DNA from: VAZQ01 sp036557665
GTDB taxonomy: Bacteria; Pseudomonadota; Alphaproteobacteria; Rhizobiales; Xanthobacteraceae
Direction of reading: 5' to 3'
DNA length: 64,000 nt
Assembly: GCA_036557665.1 (NCBI GenBank)
Contig: DATBHG010000027.1
Location: forward strand, 62,001 to 126,000
This document shows, one piece after another, positions 42,193 through 50,241 of this stretch (position 1 is its first letter; every line of letters begins with the position of its first letter). The notes beneath the pieces were generated by a model. It was not told where the DNA came from. It saw nothing but the letters and a program-made list of their open reading frames with translations, and ran no database searches. Position numbers and translations under genes: made by a program.

Positions 42193-43683
42193 TCATGCCG
42201 CGGCGGCCTGGTGGGTGATGTCGGCCAGCACGCGCTGCATGTCTGCCTCGCCGGCGTAGTAGCTGCCGATTTGACTGCCGCGATACATGGTGACGATGAG
42301 GTCGGCGATGCCGAGCACCTCTTCGAGGTCCGACGACGCCATGACCACGCAATAGCCCTCCGCGCAGAATTGCCTGATGAGGCGGTAGATGTCCGCTCGC
42401 GCGCCGACATCGACGCCGCGGGTCGGCTCGTTCATCAGCAGCACCCCGGGCGCATCGCCGATGGCGCGGCCGAAAGCAAGCTTCTGCTGGTTGCCGCCGC
42501 TGAGCTCGTCGGCTGGCGACCGCAGCCGCGCGCGGTCGAGCCCCACGGACGCGGCCAGTCTCGCCGCGGCCGCGCGCAAGCTTCGCCGCGCCAGAATGCC
42601 GAACCTGCGGTGATCGGAGAGCCGCGCGGCAATCAGGTTCTGCCCGACGCTCAGGTGCAGGAACACGCCTTCGCCGGCGCGATCCTCCGATATGAAGCGC
42701 AGCTTGCTGGCGTGCGCCTTTGCCGCCGAGCGCAAGCGCAGAGGGTTGCCGGCAATGCTGACCCGCCCGGTGGCCTCGAACGCGAGGCCGGCCAGCGCGC
42801 GCACTACCTCGATCGCCCCCGACCCGACCTGACCGGCAAGGCAGACCACGCCGCCCCGTGGCGCCGTGAGATTGAAACTTTGCACCAGCGGGGGCACGCA
42901 CAAGTCCTTCACGATCAGCATCGGCGCGCCCGCCCTGCTGTCTCGTCCTGGATACATCTCGGCCATGCTGCGCCCGAGCATCATGCGCATCAGCTCGGAG
43001 CGGTCGATCTCCGCCGTGCGCCGGGTGCCGACCAGCTCGCCGTTGCGCAGGACCGAGACGGTATCGCAGACCTCGAACACCTCGCCGAGCCGGTGGGTGA
43101 TGTAGATGATCGTTTTGCCTTCCGCCTTGAGCGCTCGCAGGGCGGTGAAGATGCGCTCGATCTCGATGTCGGACAGCGTTGCCGTGGGCTCGTCAAGGAT
43201 GAGCACGCGGGCGTCACGGGTGAGCATGCGAGCGAGCTCGACCAGCTGCCGCCGGCCGATGCTGAGCTGTGATACCGCCGTCTCGAGCGCCACGTCGCCC
43301 AACCCCACCCGCTCGAGCGCCCCGCGCGCTTGCTCGCGCAATGCCTTGCGCCGGTGAAAGAGCGGTACCGCATGATTGCCCAGCCAGATGTTGTCGAGCA
43401 CGGACAGCGCGGGCGGCAGGCTCAGCTCCTGCGCCACCAGAGCGACGCCGAGGGCTTGCGCCTGCTGCGGGCCGGCAATGTCGGTCGGCTGGCCATCGAT
43501 GAGAACCTTGCCGGCATCGGCGCGATGCACGCCGGTAATGATCTTGACGAGCGTGCTCTTGCCCGCGCCGTTCTCGCCGCAGATCGCGCGGACCTCCGCT
43601 TGCTCCAGCGCCAGGGTGACGTTCTTTAGAACTTCGCTGGCGCCGAACCGCTTGGTAATCCCGTCAACCGCAAGGATGGACAT
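42193..43683 (-). CDS. ABC transporter ATP-binding protein, RbsA-type (two nucleotide-binding domains)
   Basis: A 496-residue fused ATPase. The first domain has Walker A GENGAGKST, signature LSIGRRQ, Walker B LILDEPTATL and THRLGEV. The second has the degenerate Walker A normal for RbsA (GQVGSGAIEVVR), a signature LSGGNQQK and Walker B LLMNEPTRGVDVG, with Asn in place of the usual Asp. The first-domain signature is also the variant SIGRRQL type seen in this family. It is separated from the binding-protein gene by a strong hairpin. Confidence 0.92.
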   Translation of the reverse strand: MSILAVDGITKRFGASEVLKNVTLALEQAEVRAICGENGAGKSTLVKIITGVHRADAGKVLIDGQPTDIAGPQQAQALGVALVAQELSLPPALSVLDNIWLGNHAVPLFHRRKALREQARGALERVGLGDVALETAVSQLSIGRRQLVELARMLTRDARVLILDEPTATLSDIEIERIFTALRALKAEGKTIIYITHRLGEVFEVCDTVSVLRNGELVGTRRTAEIDRSELMRMMLGRSMAEMYPGRDSRAGAPMLIVKDLCVPPLVQSFNLTAPRGGVVCLAGQVGSGAIEVVRALAGLAFEATGRVSIAGNPLRLRSAAKAHASKLRFISEDRAGEGVFLHLSVGQNLIAARLSDHRRFGILARRSLRAAAARLAASVGLDRARLRSPADELSGGNQQKLAFGRAIGDAPGVLLMNEPTRGVDVGARADIYRLIRQFCAEGYCVVMASSDLEEVLGIADLIVTMYRGSQIGSYYAGEADMQRVLADITHQAAAA

Positions 43684-43695
43684 CGGCGCTAGCCG

Positions 43696-43722
43696 AATCC
43701 CTCCCTCGTAGGGAGAGGGATT
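43696..43722 (-). terminator. Hairpin between binding-protein and ATPase genes
   Basis: Transcribed from the minus strand, AATCCCTC plus CCT pairs with its complement across the loop CGT, with two extra bases (GA) bulged out, in the gap after the substrate-binding protein stop. Hairpins in this spot often stop part of transcription and stabilise the upstream binding-protein mRNA, so that more of it is made than of the pump. Confidence 0.45.
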
Positions 43723-43725
43723 TCA

Positions 43726-44703
43726 TCAGTACGAGCAGCCGGTGGCGAATTTGGCGACATTCTCCTTGGTGATCCCGTAGACCGGAACGATCTCGTATTT
43801 CCTGAGTTGCTCGCCGCCGAAATAGGCGGCGACCTTCTTCGCCGCGACCTCCGCCTCTTCAGTAGGGATCTGGGTCGCGGTGCTGTATTGCTGGCCCGAG
43901 TTGATGTGGATGATGCCGTCCTTCATGCAATTGCTGGCAACGATCACGATGCCCTTGTTACCGACCCCCAGGGGAAGGCCTGCGGATTCCACCGCCTGAA
44001 TCGCCCCCGTCGCCTGGTTGTCCGCCATGGCGAACACGCCATCCACGCCACCGCGCGCGCTGAAGCGCACCAACAGCTCGCCGGTGATCTTCTCGGTGAG
44101 TGCTGTATTCCACTTGCCGTCCTCGACGGCGACAAGCTCGATCCCGGGATGCTGTGAAAGCACGGATTTAAACGCCTGCATGCGAGTGCCGACATGGATC
44201 TGCTGCGCAAGCCCTGTAACCGCCACGACCTGCGCCTTGGTCTTGCCCTCCGCCGCCAGCGCCTTGACCATGTTGTCGCCGGCGATCCGCCCGAGCTCGC
44301 TGTGATCGGTGCCGATATAAGAGGTGAACAGCTCCTCGTACTCCTTCTTGATCGGCGTCGCCCACAGGATCACCGGAATGCCGGCCGCCTTGGCGCGGGT
44401 CAGCGCCGGCACGATCGCCTGATCATTGACGTAGCAGAGCACTATGATGTCGAACTTCTGCGCGATGGCATCGTCGATCTGCTGCGACTGCACCGAGGCG
44501 TCGTAGTTCGAGCTCAGATTGGTCACCTTCAGACCCGCCTCGGCGGCGAGCTTGCTGAAAGTCGCCGTCCATGCGCCGATATACGGGTTGGTGTTGGCAG
44601 TGCCGAGCAGCATCACCCGCTTTCCCTCCGCCGGTGCGGCCGCAACGCCGCTGCATGAGAGGCCCATCAGCAGGGCTGCGAACAACGCGGTCGCCGCGCG
44701 CAT
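43726..44703 (-). CDS. Ribose-type sugar-binding ABC transporter protein
   Basis: A 325-residue periplasmic binding protein of the RbsB/LacI-like group. The signal peptide covers residues 1-22 (ending GVAAA). The mature part starts KRVMLLGTANTNPYIGAWTATF, then has the VTNLSSNYDASVQSQQIDDAI segment and the DGVFAMADNQATGAIQAVE hinge region. The ATG at 44703 is chosen because GGAG lies six bases before it. Two upstream starts, at 44709 and 44823, are less supported. It is the first gene of the import operon. The ligand is probably a sugar-like or nucleoside-like compound. Confidence 0.9.
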   Translation of the reverse strand: MRAATALFAALLMGLSCSGVAAAPAEGKRVMLLGTANTNPYIGAWTATFSKLAAEAGLKVTNLSSNYDASVQSQQIDDAIAQKFDIIVLCYVNDQAIVPALTRAKAAGIPVILWATPIKKEYEELFTSYIGTDHSELGRIAGDNMVKALAAEGKTKAQVVAVTGLAQQIHVGTRMQAFKSVLSQHPGIELVAVEDGKWNTALTEKITGELLVRFSARGGVDGVFAMADNQATGAIQAVESAGLPLGVGNKGIVIVASNCMKDGIIHINSGQQYSTATQIPTEEAEVAAKKVAAYFGGEQLRKYEIVPVYGITKENVAKFATGCSY

Positions 44704-44878
44704 GCACATCTCCACTTGCGAAGCTCGAGGTGGCGAAATGCTAACGCCAATGCAGCGCCAGCGCCACACATCCTTTTGACGCACCAAATCTTCCCGCCCC
44801 CCTCGCGCTGCTTGTGCTCCCACGGCGCGGCCTGGCGATCGAGCGCGCGCCGCCTCGGAATTTCACTTGGCACGCAGG

Positions 44879-45145
44879 TCACTGCGTCTCGAGCTTCTCA
44901 GCCAGCCAGGCCTTGATCAGCGATTGGTAAGGCATGTCACGTTTGTTCGCTGCAATCCTGATACGCTCGAGCAAAGTTATCGGCAGACGCAGGGAGATGG
45001 ATGTCGTCGAGGGCTTCAAATTAGGGAATCGCGCGCGCTTCGCCTTGCTCCAATCCACATAGTCGGACGAATCCCGCACCTGCCAGAAACGACGCTCTTG
45101 CGCCTCGTTGCGAAAGCGGGGGATCGGCTTAGCTTTCCTCGTCAT
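44879..45145 (-). CDS. brnA: BrnA antitoxin
   Basis: An 88-residue protein of the CopG-like ribbon-helix-helix antitoxins. The DNA-binding ribbon-helix is TSISLRLPITLLERIRIAANKRDMPYQSLIKAWLAEKL in the C-terminal half, and the N-terminal half binds the toxin. It overlaps the end of the brnT gene by 17 bases. The antitoxin binds and neutralises BrnT and represses the pair. Confidence 0.9.
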   Translation of the reverse strand: MTRKAKPIPRFRNEAQERRFWQVRDSSDYVDWSKAKRARFPNLKPSTTSISLRLPITLLERIRIAANKRDMPYQSLIKAWLAEKLETQ

Positions 45146-45431
45146 AGCGTTGACGTTCCTTGCGATGCATGTCGCGCGCGGAGATTACCCTGATCAGTCG
45201 TCCTTCACGGCGCAGGGTGAATGTGATGTGAAGCGGTCGATCTTGATCGGTGCGACCCAGAGCATGGAAACGTGCCTCGTCCATGCTGTGCGGTACGTCC
45301 TCCAGCATGAGCAGCGGCTCGTTGAAGAACACCTGCTCCGCCTCTGCTTGGGTGACGCCATGTTTGTCACTGCTCTTCCCGCTGTTGCCCTCATCCCAAT
45401 CGAAGCCTTCGATCCGTGTCAGGTCCAGCAT
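45129..45431 (-). CDS. brnT: BrnT toxin (ribonuclease)
   Basis: A 100-residue toxin. Family motifs are visible in order: FDWDEGN near the start, DKHGVTQAEAEQVFF, DEARFHALG, and RLIRVISARDMHRKERQRY at the end. BrnT is a RelE-like ribonuclease that cuts RNA and slows translation. The gene precedes the antitoxin, as usual for brnTA, and starts just after a palindromic candidate operator. The ATG at 45431 has no strong ribosome-binding site. Confidence 0.9.
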   Translation of the reverse strand: MLDLTRIEGFDWDEGNSGKSSDKHGVTQAEAEQVFFNEPLLMLEDVPHSMDEARFHALGRTDQDRPLHITFTLRREGRLIRVISARDMHRKERQRYDEES

Positions 45432-45435
45432 AGAT

Positions 45436-45454
45436 GTATATTACAAACATATAC
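45436..45454. promoter_or_regulatory. Candidate BrnA operator, inverted repeat GTATAT-N7-ATATAC
   Basis: A perfect 6-bp inverted repeat with a 7-base AT-rich spacer lies four bases upstream of the brnT start. Ribbon-helix-helix antitoxins autoregulate by binding such palindromes at their promoter. A TTGACA box lies on the minus strand at 45486-45491. Confidence 0.5.
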
Positions 45455-45487
45455 GGAAGCTGCTAGATCACGACAAGACTTGCCTTG

Positions 45488-46696
45488 TCAAATCAATCTC
45501 GAGCTGCTTGGCAGCCCGAGGAGCACCTGGCCAACGTGCTCGAAATTGACGATCTGTCCCTGCACCTGCTGGCTTACCGCGTGCATGTCGCGCAGCCGGC
45601 GCTCGAACGCCTGGCTCTCGAATATCGCAGAGCCGCCGGCGAGGTGATAGGCAATCTCGACGGCTTCCCGGCATTGGTCAGTGGCGTAGACACCGGCAAG
45701 CCGCAAGGCGGCGCGCTGCTGCAAGCCGAGGCTCTCGCCGCCCGACACGGTCTGCCAGCAATCATCGAGCGTCTGCATGAGATAGGCGCGGCATGATTGC
45801 CAGCGCGCCTCCGCGCCTGCGACCTGGGCCTGCACCACGGCGCTTTCCCGGATGGGTTTTGCGCCCAGCATCGGAACCTTGGCCGCGGCCATCGCGATGA
45901 ATGCGTCGAGTGTAGCGCGCGCGATCCCGAGCGCCACGGCGGCGAAGCCGCAGCCATAGAGCTGGAAGGTGGTCATGCGGTAGAGCGGTCCCGCTTCGCG
46001 GCGATCGGCGGCGGATTCGCGGGTGAACGCATAACGCGCGGGGACGAACAAGCCGGTGACCGTATAGGTGTCGCTGCCTGTCCCCTTGAGGCCCACTACG
46101 TGCCAGACATCCTTGATCGCGGCCTTGGCTCTCGGGAACAGCAGTGTGCGCTCGGCGGGCTTGCCGTCAGAGCCGAGGCACGGGCTTCCTTCTGCATCGA
46201 GGAGCTGCGCGTGACCGCCGAGCCACTGGGCGTGGCGGCTGCCGCTGGCGTAGGGCCATGTTCCGGTTACGCGATACCCGCCATCCACCTTGCTTGCCTT
46301 CGCGTTTCCGGCACCGGGGCCCCACGCGAGAACGGCGTCAGGGGCGCCAAAGATTTCCTGCGCAACCACCGGCTCGAGGTAGGCCGCCGTCATGGAGCAG
46401 CCGGAGCCCTGCGCCATGCACCACGCCACGCTGGCATCGGCTTTTGCGACCTCCTCTACCGCAGCAACGAAGACGGCGGGTGAGACCTCCTCGCCGCCGC
46501 AGCTTTTCGGCAGGAGGAGACGGAACAGGCGGGCGTCATGCAGCGCGGCGAGGGTCTCCCGCGGCAGCGCGCGCTCGCGCTCGATCGCCTGCGCCGCCGC
46601 CTCGATCTGCGGCCGCAGCGCTTGCGCCCGCTGCACCGGGCCGTCGGCGGCTCCCGGGTTTATCTGGCCTGATGCAAGCGGCGCGGCGATGTTCAT
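45488..46696 (-). CDS. Acyl-CoA dehydrogenase-fold flavin-dependent monooxygenase/hydroxylase (HsaA/DszC type)
   Basis: A 402-residue protein of the acyl-CoA dehydrogenase superfamily. It has the N-terminal helical region LFRLLLPKSCGGEEVSP, a WCMAQGSGC segment, and the ending LAGGSAIFESQAFERRLRDMHAVSQQVQ, which resembles group D monooxygenases such as HsaA or DszC that lack the catalytic glutamate. It probably hydroxylates an aromatic or sulfur compound using reduced flavin from a separate reductase, which is not adjacent. The ATG overlaps the stop of the upstream deacetylase-fold gene. Confidence 0.82.
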   Translation of the reverse strand: MNIAAPLASGQINPGAADGPVQRAQALRPQIEAAAQAIERERALPRETLAALHDARLFRLLLPKSCGGEEVSPAVFVAAVEEVAKADASVAWCMAQGSGCSMTAAYLEPVVAQEIFGAPDAVLAWGPGAGNAKASKVDGGYRVTGTWPYASGSRHAQWLGGHAQLLDAEGSPCLGSDGKPAERTLLFPRAKAAIKDVWHVVGLKGTGSDTYTVTGLFVPARYAFTRESAADRREAGPLYRMTTFQLYGCGFAAVALGIARATLDAFIAMAAAKVPMLGAKPIRESAVVQAQVAGAEARWQSCRAYLMQTLDDCWQTVSGGESLGLQQRAALRLAGVYATDQCREAVEIAYHLAGGSAIFESQAFERRLRDMHAVSQQVQGQIVNFEHVGQVLLGLPSSSRLI

Positions 46697-47601
46697 CAGG
46701 CGATGTGAGTGTGGTGATTGTTCAGATACCACTCGGCAATTTCCTCGCGCCGGGCAAACCACACGCCGTCGAACGATTTGGCATAAGCAAGGAAATCCCG
46801 CAGGGCGCGAATGCGAAAGGGCTGGCCCACGACATGGGGATGCAGCCCGATATTCATGAGGCGTCCGCTGGCCGCGCTTTCGCGATAGAGCCAGTCGAAC
46901 TGCTCTTTGAACACCTTGAACGCCCCGTCGACATCCTGGCCCTGCCGCATGAAGACGGTGAAGTCGTTGACCTCCGAGGTATAGGGGATCGAGACGATGC
47001 TCCTGCCGCAGCGTGTCTCGATCAGATAGGGCTGGTCGTCGTTGAGCAGGTCCGTGGTGAAGATGAGCCCCTCCTCAGCGATGATGTCCACGGTATTCAA
47101 GGTGCAGCGCAGCGAGCTCGAGAGCCATCCCTTTGCGGGCTTGCCGCAGACCTCCCGATAGACCCGCAGCGTCTCGCGGATCACCTCGCGTTCCTTGTCC
47201 TCGTCGAAGGCATAGTCCGCGAGCAGATCCGTCTGCACGTAATTGTGCGCGACGATCTCCCACCCGCGGGCAAGCGCGGCATCGATCACGGCCCGTCGCT
47301 CGAGCCCCATCTTGGCATTCATGGTGCAGGTCGACGGCACACCAAAGGCATCGAACGCCTCGAACATGCGCCATACCCCCACCCGCTGGCCATATTCTCG
47401 CCAGGTCCAGTTTGGGTTGTCATAAACATTCCCCGGAAGGTCGCCACCAATGATCCCAGGGCCGCCCGGGTAGAATGGCTTCGGCGTGTCCTTCGTTGCG
47501 TCCCAATACTCCAGATTCGTGGTGATCATCAGCGCAAGGCGTTTTCCGTTGGGCCATCGCAGCGGCTTGCGCGCAGGGAAGGGCACGAACCTGTACTTCA
47601 T
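46696..47601 (-). CDS. Polysaccharide deacetylase (NodB/PuuE fold) family protein, paralogue
   Basis: A 301-residue cytosolic hydrolase, paralogous to the protein at 39204. Shared segments are TTNLEYWD, DNPNWTWREYGQRVG, IVAHNYVQTDLL and the ending NIGLHPHVVGQPFRIRALRDFLAYAKS. It has no signal peptide. It is the first gene of a two-gene operon with the flavin-dependent oxygenase-like protein, which suggests that one deactivates or releases what the other oxidises. The substrate is unknown. Confidence 0.87.
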   Translation of the reverse strand: MKYRFVPFPARKPLRWPNGKRLALMITTNLEYWDATKDTPKPFYPGGPGIIGGDLPGNVYDNPNWTWREYGQRVGVWRMFEAFDAFGVPSTCTMNAKMGLERRAVIDAALARGWEIVAHNYVQTDLLADYAFDEDKEREVIRETLRVYREVCGKPAKGWLSSSLRCTLNTVDIIAEEGLIFTTDLLNDDQPYLIETRCGRSIVSIPYTSEVNDFTVFMRQGQDVDGAFKVFKEQFDWLYRESAASGRLMNIGLHPHVVGQPFRIRALRDFLAYAKSFDGVWFARREEIAEWYLNNHHTHIA

Positions 47602-47815
47602 CGTGCGTGCATCCTTGCCTGGATTCTTTGACGGATTCCAGGTGCGGGCGCCACGGTGGCTCCCTGGCCCGGCGCCGATTCATCGCACGTTAATGCTACG
47701 CACAGGAATGTCTGCACTGCCGCCGCCGCGGGCCGCGCCTGCGAGCCCCCTATTTTCGGGAACAACAACCTATGCTCCTTCTGCAGGGCTCGCGCTAATT
47801 CCCTTCGGTGTGCCC

Positions 47816-47827
47816 CTGTTGCAACAG
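47816..47827. promoter_or_regulatory. Perfect palindrome upstream of the porin-like gene
   Basis: CTGTTGCAACAG is a perfect 12-bp palindrome 61 bases before the ATG. It could be a small repressor or activator site for the outer-membrane protein. There is no second copy nearby to support this. Confidence 0.3.
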
Positions 47828-47888
47828 TCATGCCCCCCCTGATCTGCTAGGAAGGGGGTGGAGTTGGGTACATAGAGGGGGAACCAGC

Positions 47889-48710
47889 ATGAAACGATTT
47901 GTGCTTGCAGCCGCCGCAGCCGCAGCGTCGTTCGCAGTGCCTGCACAGGCGGCCGATCTGGCGAGGCCCGCGCCGCCGATTTACGCGCCGCCGCCTCCGA
48001 TCGTGGCCGTGTTTACGTGGACGGGCTGCTATGTGGGCGCCAACGGCGGCGGCCTCTGGTCGAATTGGGACTTGACCGACAATTTCGGCTTCTTCGGACC
48101 GATCGGGACGAGCCTCGGATCGAACACCGCGAGCGGCGGTCTCGGTGGGCTGCAGGGCGGCTGCAATTACCAGACCGGCAACTGGGTCTTTGGCATCCAG
48201 GGCGATTACGACTGGGCCAGCGCCACGTCCGACAACGCCACAGGCACGGCCTTCCTTGGTTTGGCTCCCTTGGGCATAAGCGCGGTTTCGGAGTCGACCA
48301 AGGTGGACTCGCTTGCCTCGGTTACTGGCCGCATTGGCTATGCCTGGGGTCGCTTCCTCGGCTACGTCAAGGGCGGTGGCGCCTGGGTGAAGAATGACTA
48401 CACGCTTACGGCGACGTTCGTACCGCCCGCCCCCTTCATCGGGACGGCGCCCCTCGGCACCCTCAGCAATACGCGCGGTGGCTGGACCATCGGCGTCGGC
48501 GGCGAATACGCCTTCCTCGACTGGCTGACCGGCTTTGCCGAATACGACTACTACGGCTTCAGCAGCCAGTCGGCCAACTTCAACTGCGTCGGCGGTGTCA
48601 CCGTATGCGTGTTCCCGGCCGGAGTGCCGCTGGCGGCCATCCCCGTCGACGTCACGCAGCACATCAACGTGGTCAAGGTCGGGTTAAACGTCAAGTTCGG
48701 CGGCTGGTAG
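47889..48710 (+). CDS. Outer-membrane beta-barrel porin-like protein (Omp25/Omp31 family)
   Basis: A 273-residue exported protein. The signal peptide covers residues 1-22 (ending AQA). A Pro-rich linker (ADLARPAPPIYAPPPP) and the aromatic start of the barrel (FTWTGCYVGANGGG) follow. Alternating beta strands run to the end, which closes with KVGLNVKFGGW, the terminal Trp normal for outer-membrane barrels. This layout is characteristic of Hyphomicrobiales. A strong rho-independent terminator follows immediately. The ATG has GGGGGAACC before it. Confidence 0.9.
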   Translation: MKRFVLAAAAAAASFAVPAQAADLARPAPPIYAPPPPIVAVFTWTGCYVGANGGGLWSNWDLTDNFGFFGPIGTSLGSNTASGGLGGLQGGCNYQTGNWVFGIQGDYDWASATSDNATGTAFLGLAPLGISAVSESTKVDSLASVTGRIGYAWGRFLGYVKGGGAWVKNDYTLTATFVPPAPFIGTAPLGTLSNTRGGWTIGVGGEYAFLDWLTGFAEYDYYGFSSQSANFNCVGGVTVCVFPAGVPLAAIPVDVTQHINVVKVGLNVKFGGW

Positions 48711-48746
48711 ACCGCTCGCCTGACGCCCGAGCAATCGGGAGGCTCG

Positions 48747-48782
48747 AAGAAGCTCCGGCCTTGCCGGAGCTTCTTTCGTTTG
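48747..48782 (+). terminator. Rho-independent terminator of the porin-like gene
   Basis: AAGAAGCTCCGGC (48747-48759) pairs perfectly with GCCGGAGCTTCTT (48763-48775) around a CTT loop, followed by T-rich sequence (TCGTTTG). It is 36 bases after the porin stop and also lies past the end of the convergent methyltransferase gene, so it can serve both. Confidence 0.9.
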
Positions 48783-48794
48783 TAGGCGTCCCTC

Positions 48795-49907
48795 TTACCT
48801 CCATATCGACTTGGCGGTCTCGACCACGAGCCGGAGCTTGGCGTGCTGATCCGAGTCGGTCAGCGGATTGCCGGCGGCGGTGCTGGCAAAGCCGCATTGC
48901 GGGCTGATCGCCAGCTGATCAAGCGCGATGTGCCTCGTCGCTTCCTCGACCCGGCGATGCAGGGCATCGATGCTCTCGATCGCGGGCGTCTTGGTGCTGA
49001 TGAGGCCGAGCACCACGCCTTTGCCCTTCGGCACGAATCGCAGGGGCGCAAAGTCTCCCGCCCGCGCCGTGTCGTATTCAAGCAGGAAATGATTGACCCG
49101 GGTCCGGGCGAAGAAGCGCTCCGCGACCGAGTCGTATCCGCCCTCGCCGAGATAGCGGCCCCGGAAATTCCCCCGGCACATATGCACGCCGACGACCGTG
49201 TCGGCTGGACAGGCGGAGACCGCCGCATTGATTGCACCGATATAAAGATCGACCAACCCGTCGGGATCGCTGCCGCCGGTCTTGACCTTCGACCTGATCG
49301 CCGGATCGCAAAGAAGCGCGATGGCCACCTCGTCGAGCTGGATATATCTGCAGCCGGCGCTCGCCAGGTCCGCAAGCTCGTCGCGATAGACGGCGTTGAG
49401 ATCGGCAAAGAAGGATCGGACGTCCGCATAGGCACCGGCAGCGGCGAAATCCGAGAAGCGAAAGAAATGCATGGTGGAAGGGGCGGGGAGCGTGATCTTT
49501 GCTGTGACGCGCGATGCTTGCTGCAGGAATGCATGCTCATCGGCCGCAAGCGGGCCGGTGCGTTTGATCCGCGCGCTCGCAACCGGCGCGGTGAAATCGA
49601 CCTCCTCGCCGTGGTCGTCGCGAAACCGGAGCAGCGCGGGGCGAATCTCAAGCCCGGCCGTGCGCTCCACGAACCGGCCCCAGTAGGAGCCGCGGCGAAA
49701 CTCGCCGTCCGTCGCCATCTCGAACCCGATCTCTTCCTGCATGCGTATCGCCGCGCGGATGCAGTCGTCCTGGATGCGCGCGAATTCCGCTTCCCCGATC
49801 TCTCCGGCGGCGTGGCGCCGGAAAGCCTGCCGCAACGCCTGCGGACGCAGGAGGCTGCCGATGTGATCGGCGCGAAAGGGCGGGCGTCCTTGCGAGTGCG
49901 TGGTCAT
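48795..49907 (-). CDS. MetE-type (cobalamin-independent) methyltransferase, catalytic domain only
   Basis: A 370-residue protein equal to the C-terminal catalytic domain of MetE. The zinc ligands are all visible: His and Cys in VHMCRGN, the Glu in LLEYDTARAGDF and the distal Cys in SPQCGFAS. The start of the barrel, HIGSLLRPQALR, fits. It lacks the N-terminal folate-binding domain of full-length MetE, so it probably transfers a methyl group from another donor, as in the many stand-alone homologues. The ATG at 49907 is preferred over a GTG at 49934. It begins in an intergenic region shared with a MITE-like element. Confidence 0.85.
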   Translation of the reverse strand: MTTHSQGRPPFRADHIGSLLRPQALRQAFRRHAAGEIGEAEFARIQDDCIRAAIRMQEEIGFEMATDGEFRRGSYWGRFVERTAGLEIRPALLRFRDDHGEEVDFTAPVASARIKRTGPLAADEHAFLQQASRVTAKITLPAPSTMHFFRFSDFAAAGAYADVRSFFADLNAVYRDELADLASAGCRYIQLDEVAIALLCDPAIRSKVKTGGSDPDGLVDLYIGAINAAVSACPADTVVGVHMCRGNFRGRYLGEGGYDSVAERFFARTRVNHFLLEYDTARAGDFAPLRFVPKGKGVVLGLISTKTPAIESIDALHRRVEEATRHIALDQLAISPQCGFASTAAGNPLTDSDQHAKLRLVVETAKSIWR

Positions 49908-50241
49908 GAGTAACTGGTTATCGATAACATGCACCCGTAGGGCGGGTTAGATTAGATTAGCGTCGAGCCGGCCTGAGCCGGCTCGATGCGTAACGCGCCG
50001 GTTGGGCCGCGCAGCAAGCGGCGGATTTACGCTTCGCTCGCGCTTCGCCAATCCGCCCTACTGCATGCTGCAAAAATATCGCGCGGCCCAATGGGCAACA
50101 AGGTGCAACAAGTCGAGCCGCGGTTCGAGGCCCCGCTTCACAGGGGATCGGGAAGCAAGTACGGTTGCCCTGAAGTCGGGATTTCCCGGCGCGTGCTTGC
50201 GCCGGTAACTTTTCACACAGGAGAACCTTGCGAGGAGGCCC
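49908..50241. other. Divergent intergenic region with palindromic element
   Basis: About 330 bases between the MetE-like gene and the dihydroxyphthalate-decarboxylase-like gene. It holds the MITE-like element at 49937-50061 and a strong GAGGAGG ribosome-binding site for the following gene. I see no further gene in it. Confidence 0.6.
49937..50061. repeat. MITE-like palindromic element with terminal inverted repeats
   Basis: GTAGGGCGG (49937-49945) and CCGCCCTAC (50053-50061) are exact inverted repeats at the ends of a 125-base segment, and the matches extend loosely inward. Inside are a three-copy ATTAG run (49946-49960) and a perfect 10-bp hairpin, TCGAGCCGGC (49963-49972) with GCCGGCTCGA (49977-49986). 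It has no coding capacity. It resembles small non-autonomous repeats found in intergenic DNA of related bacteria. Confidence 0.5.
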
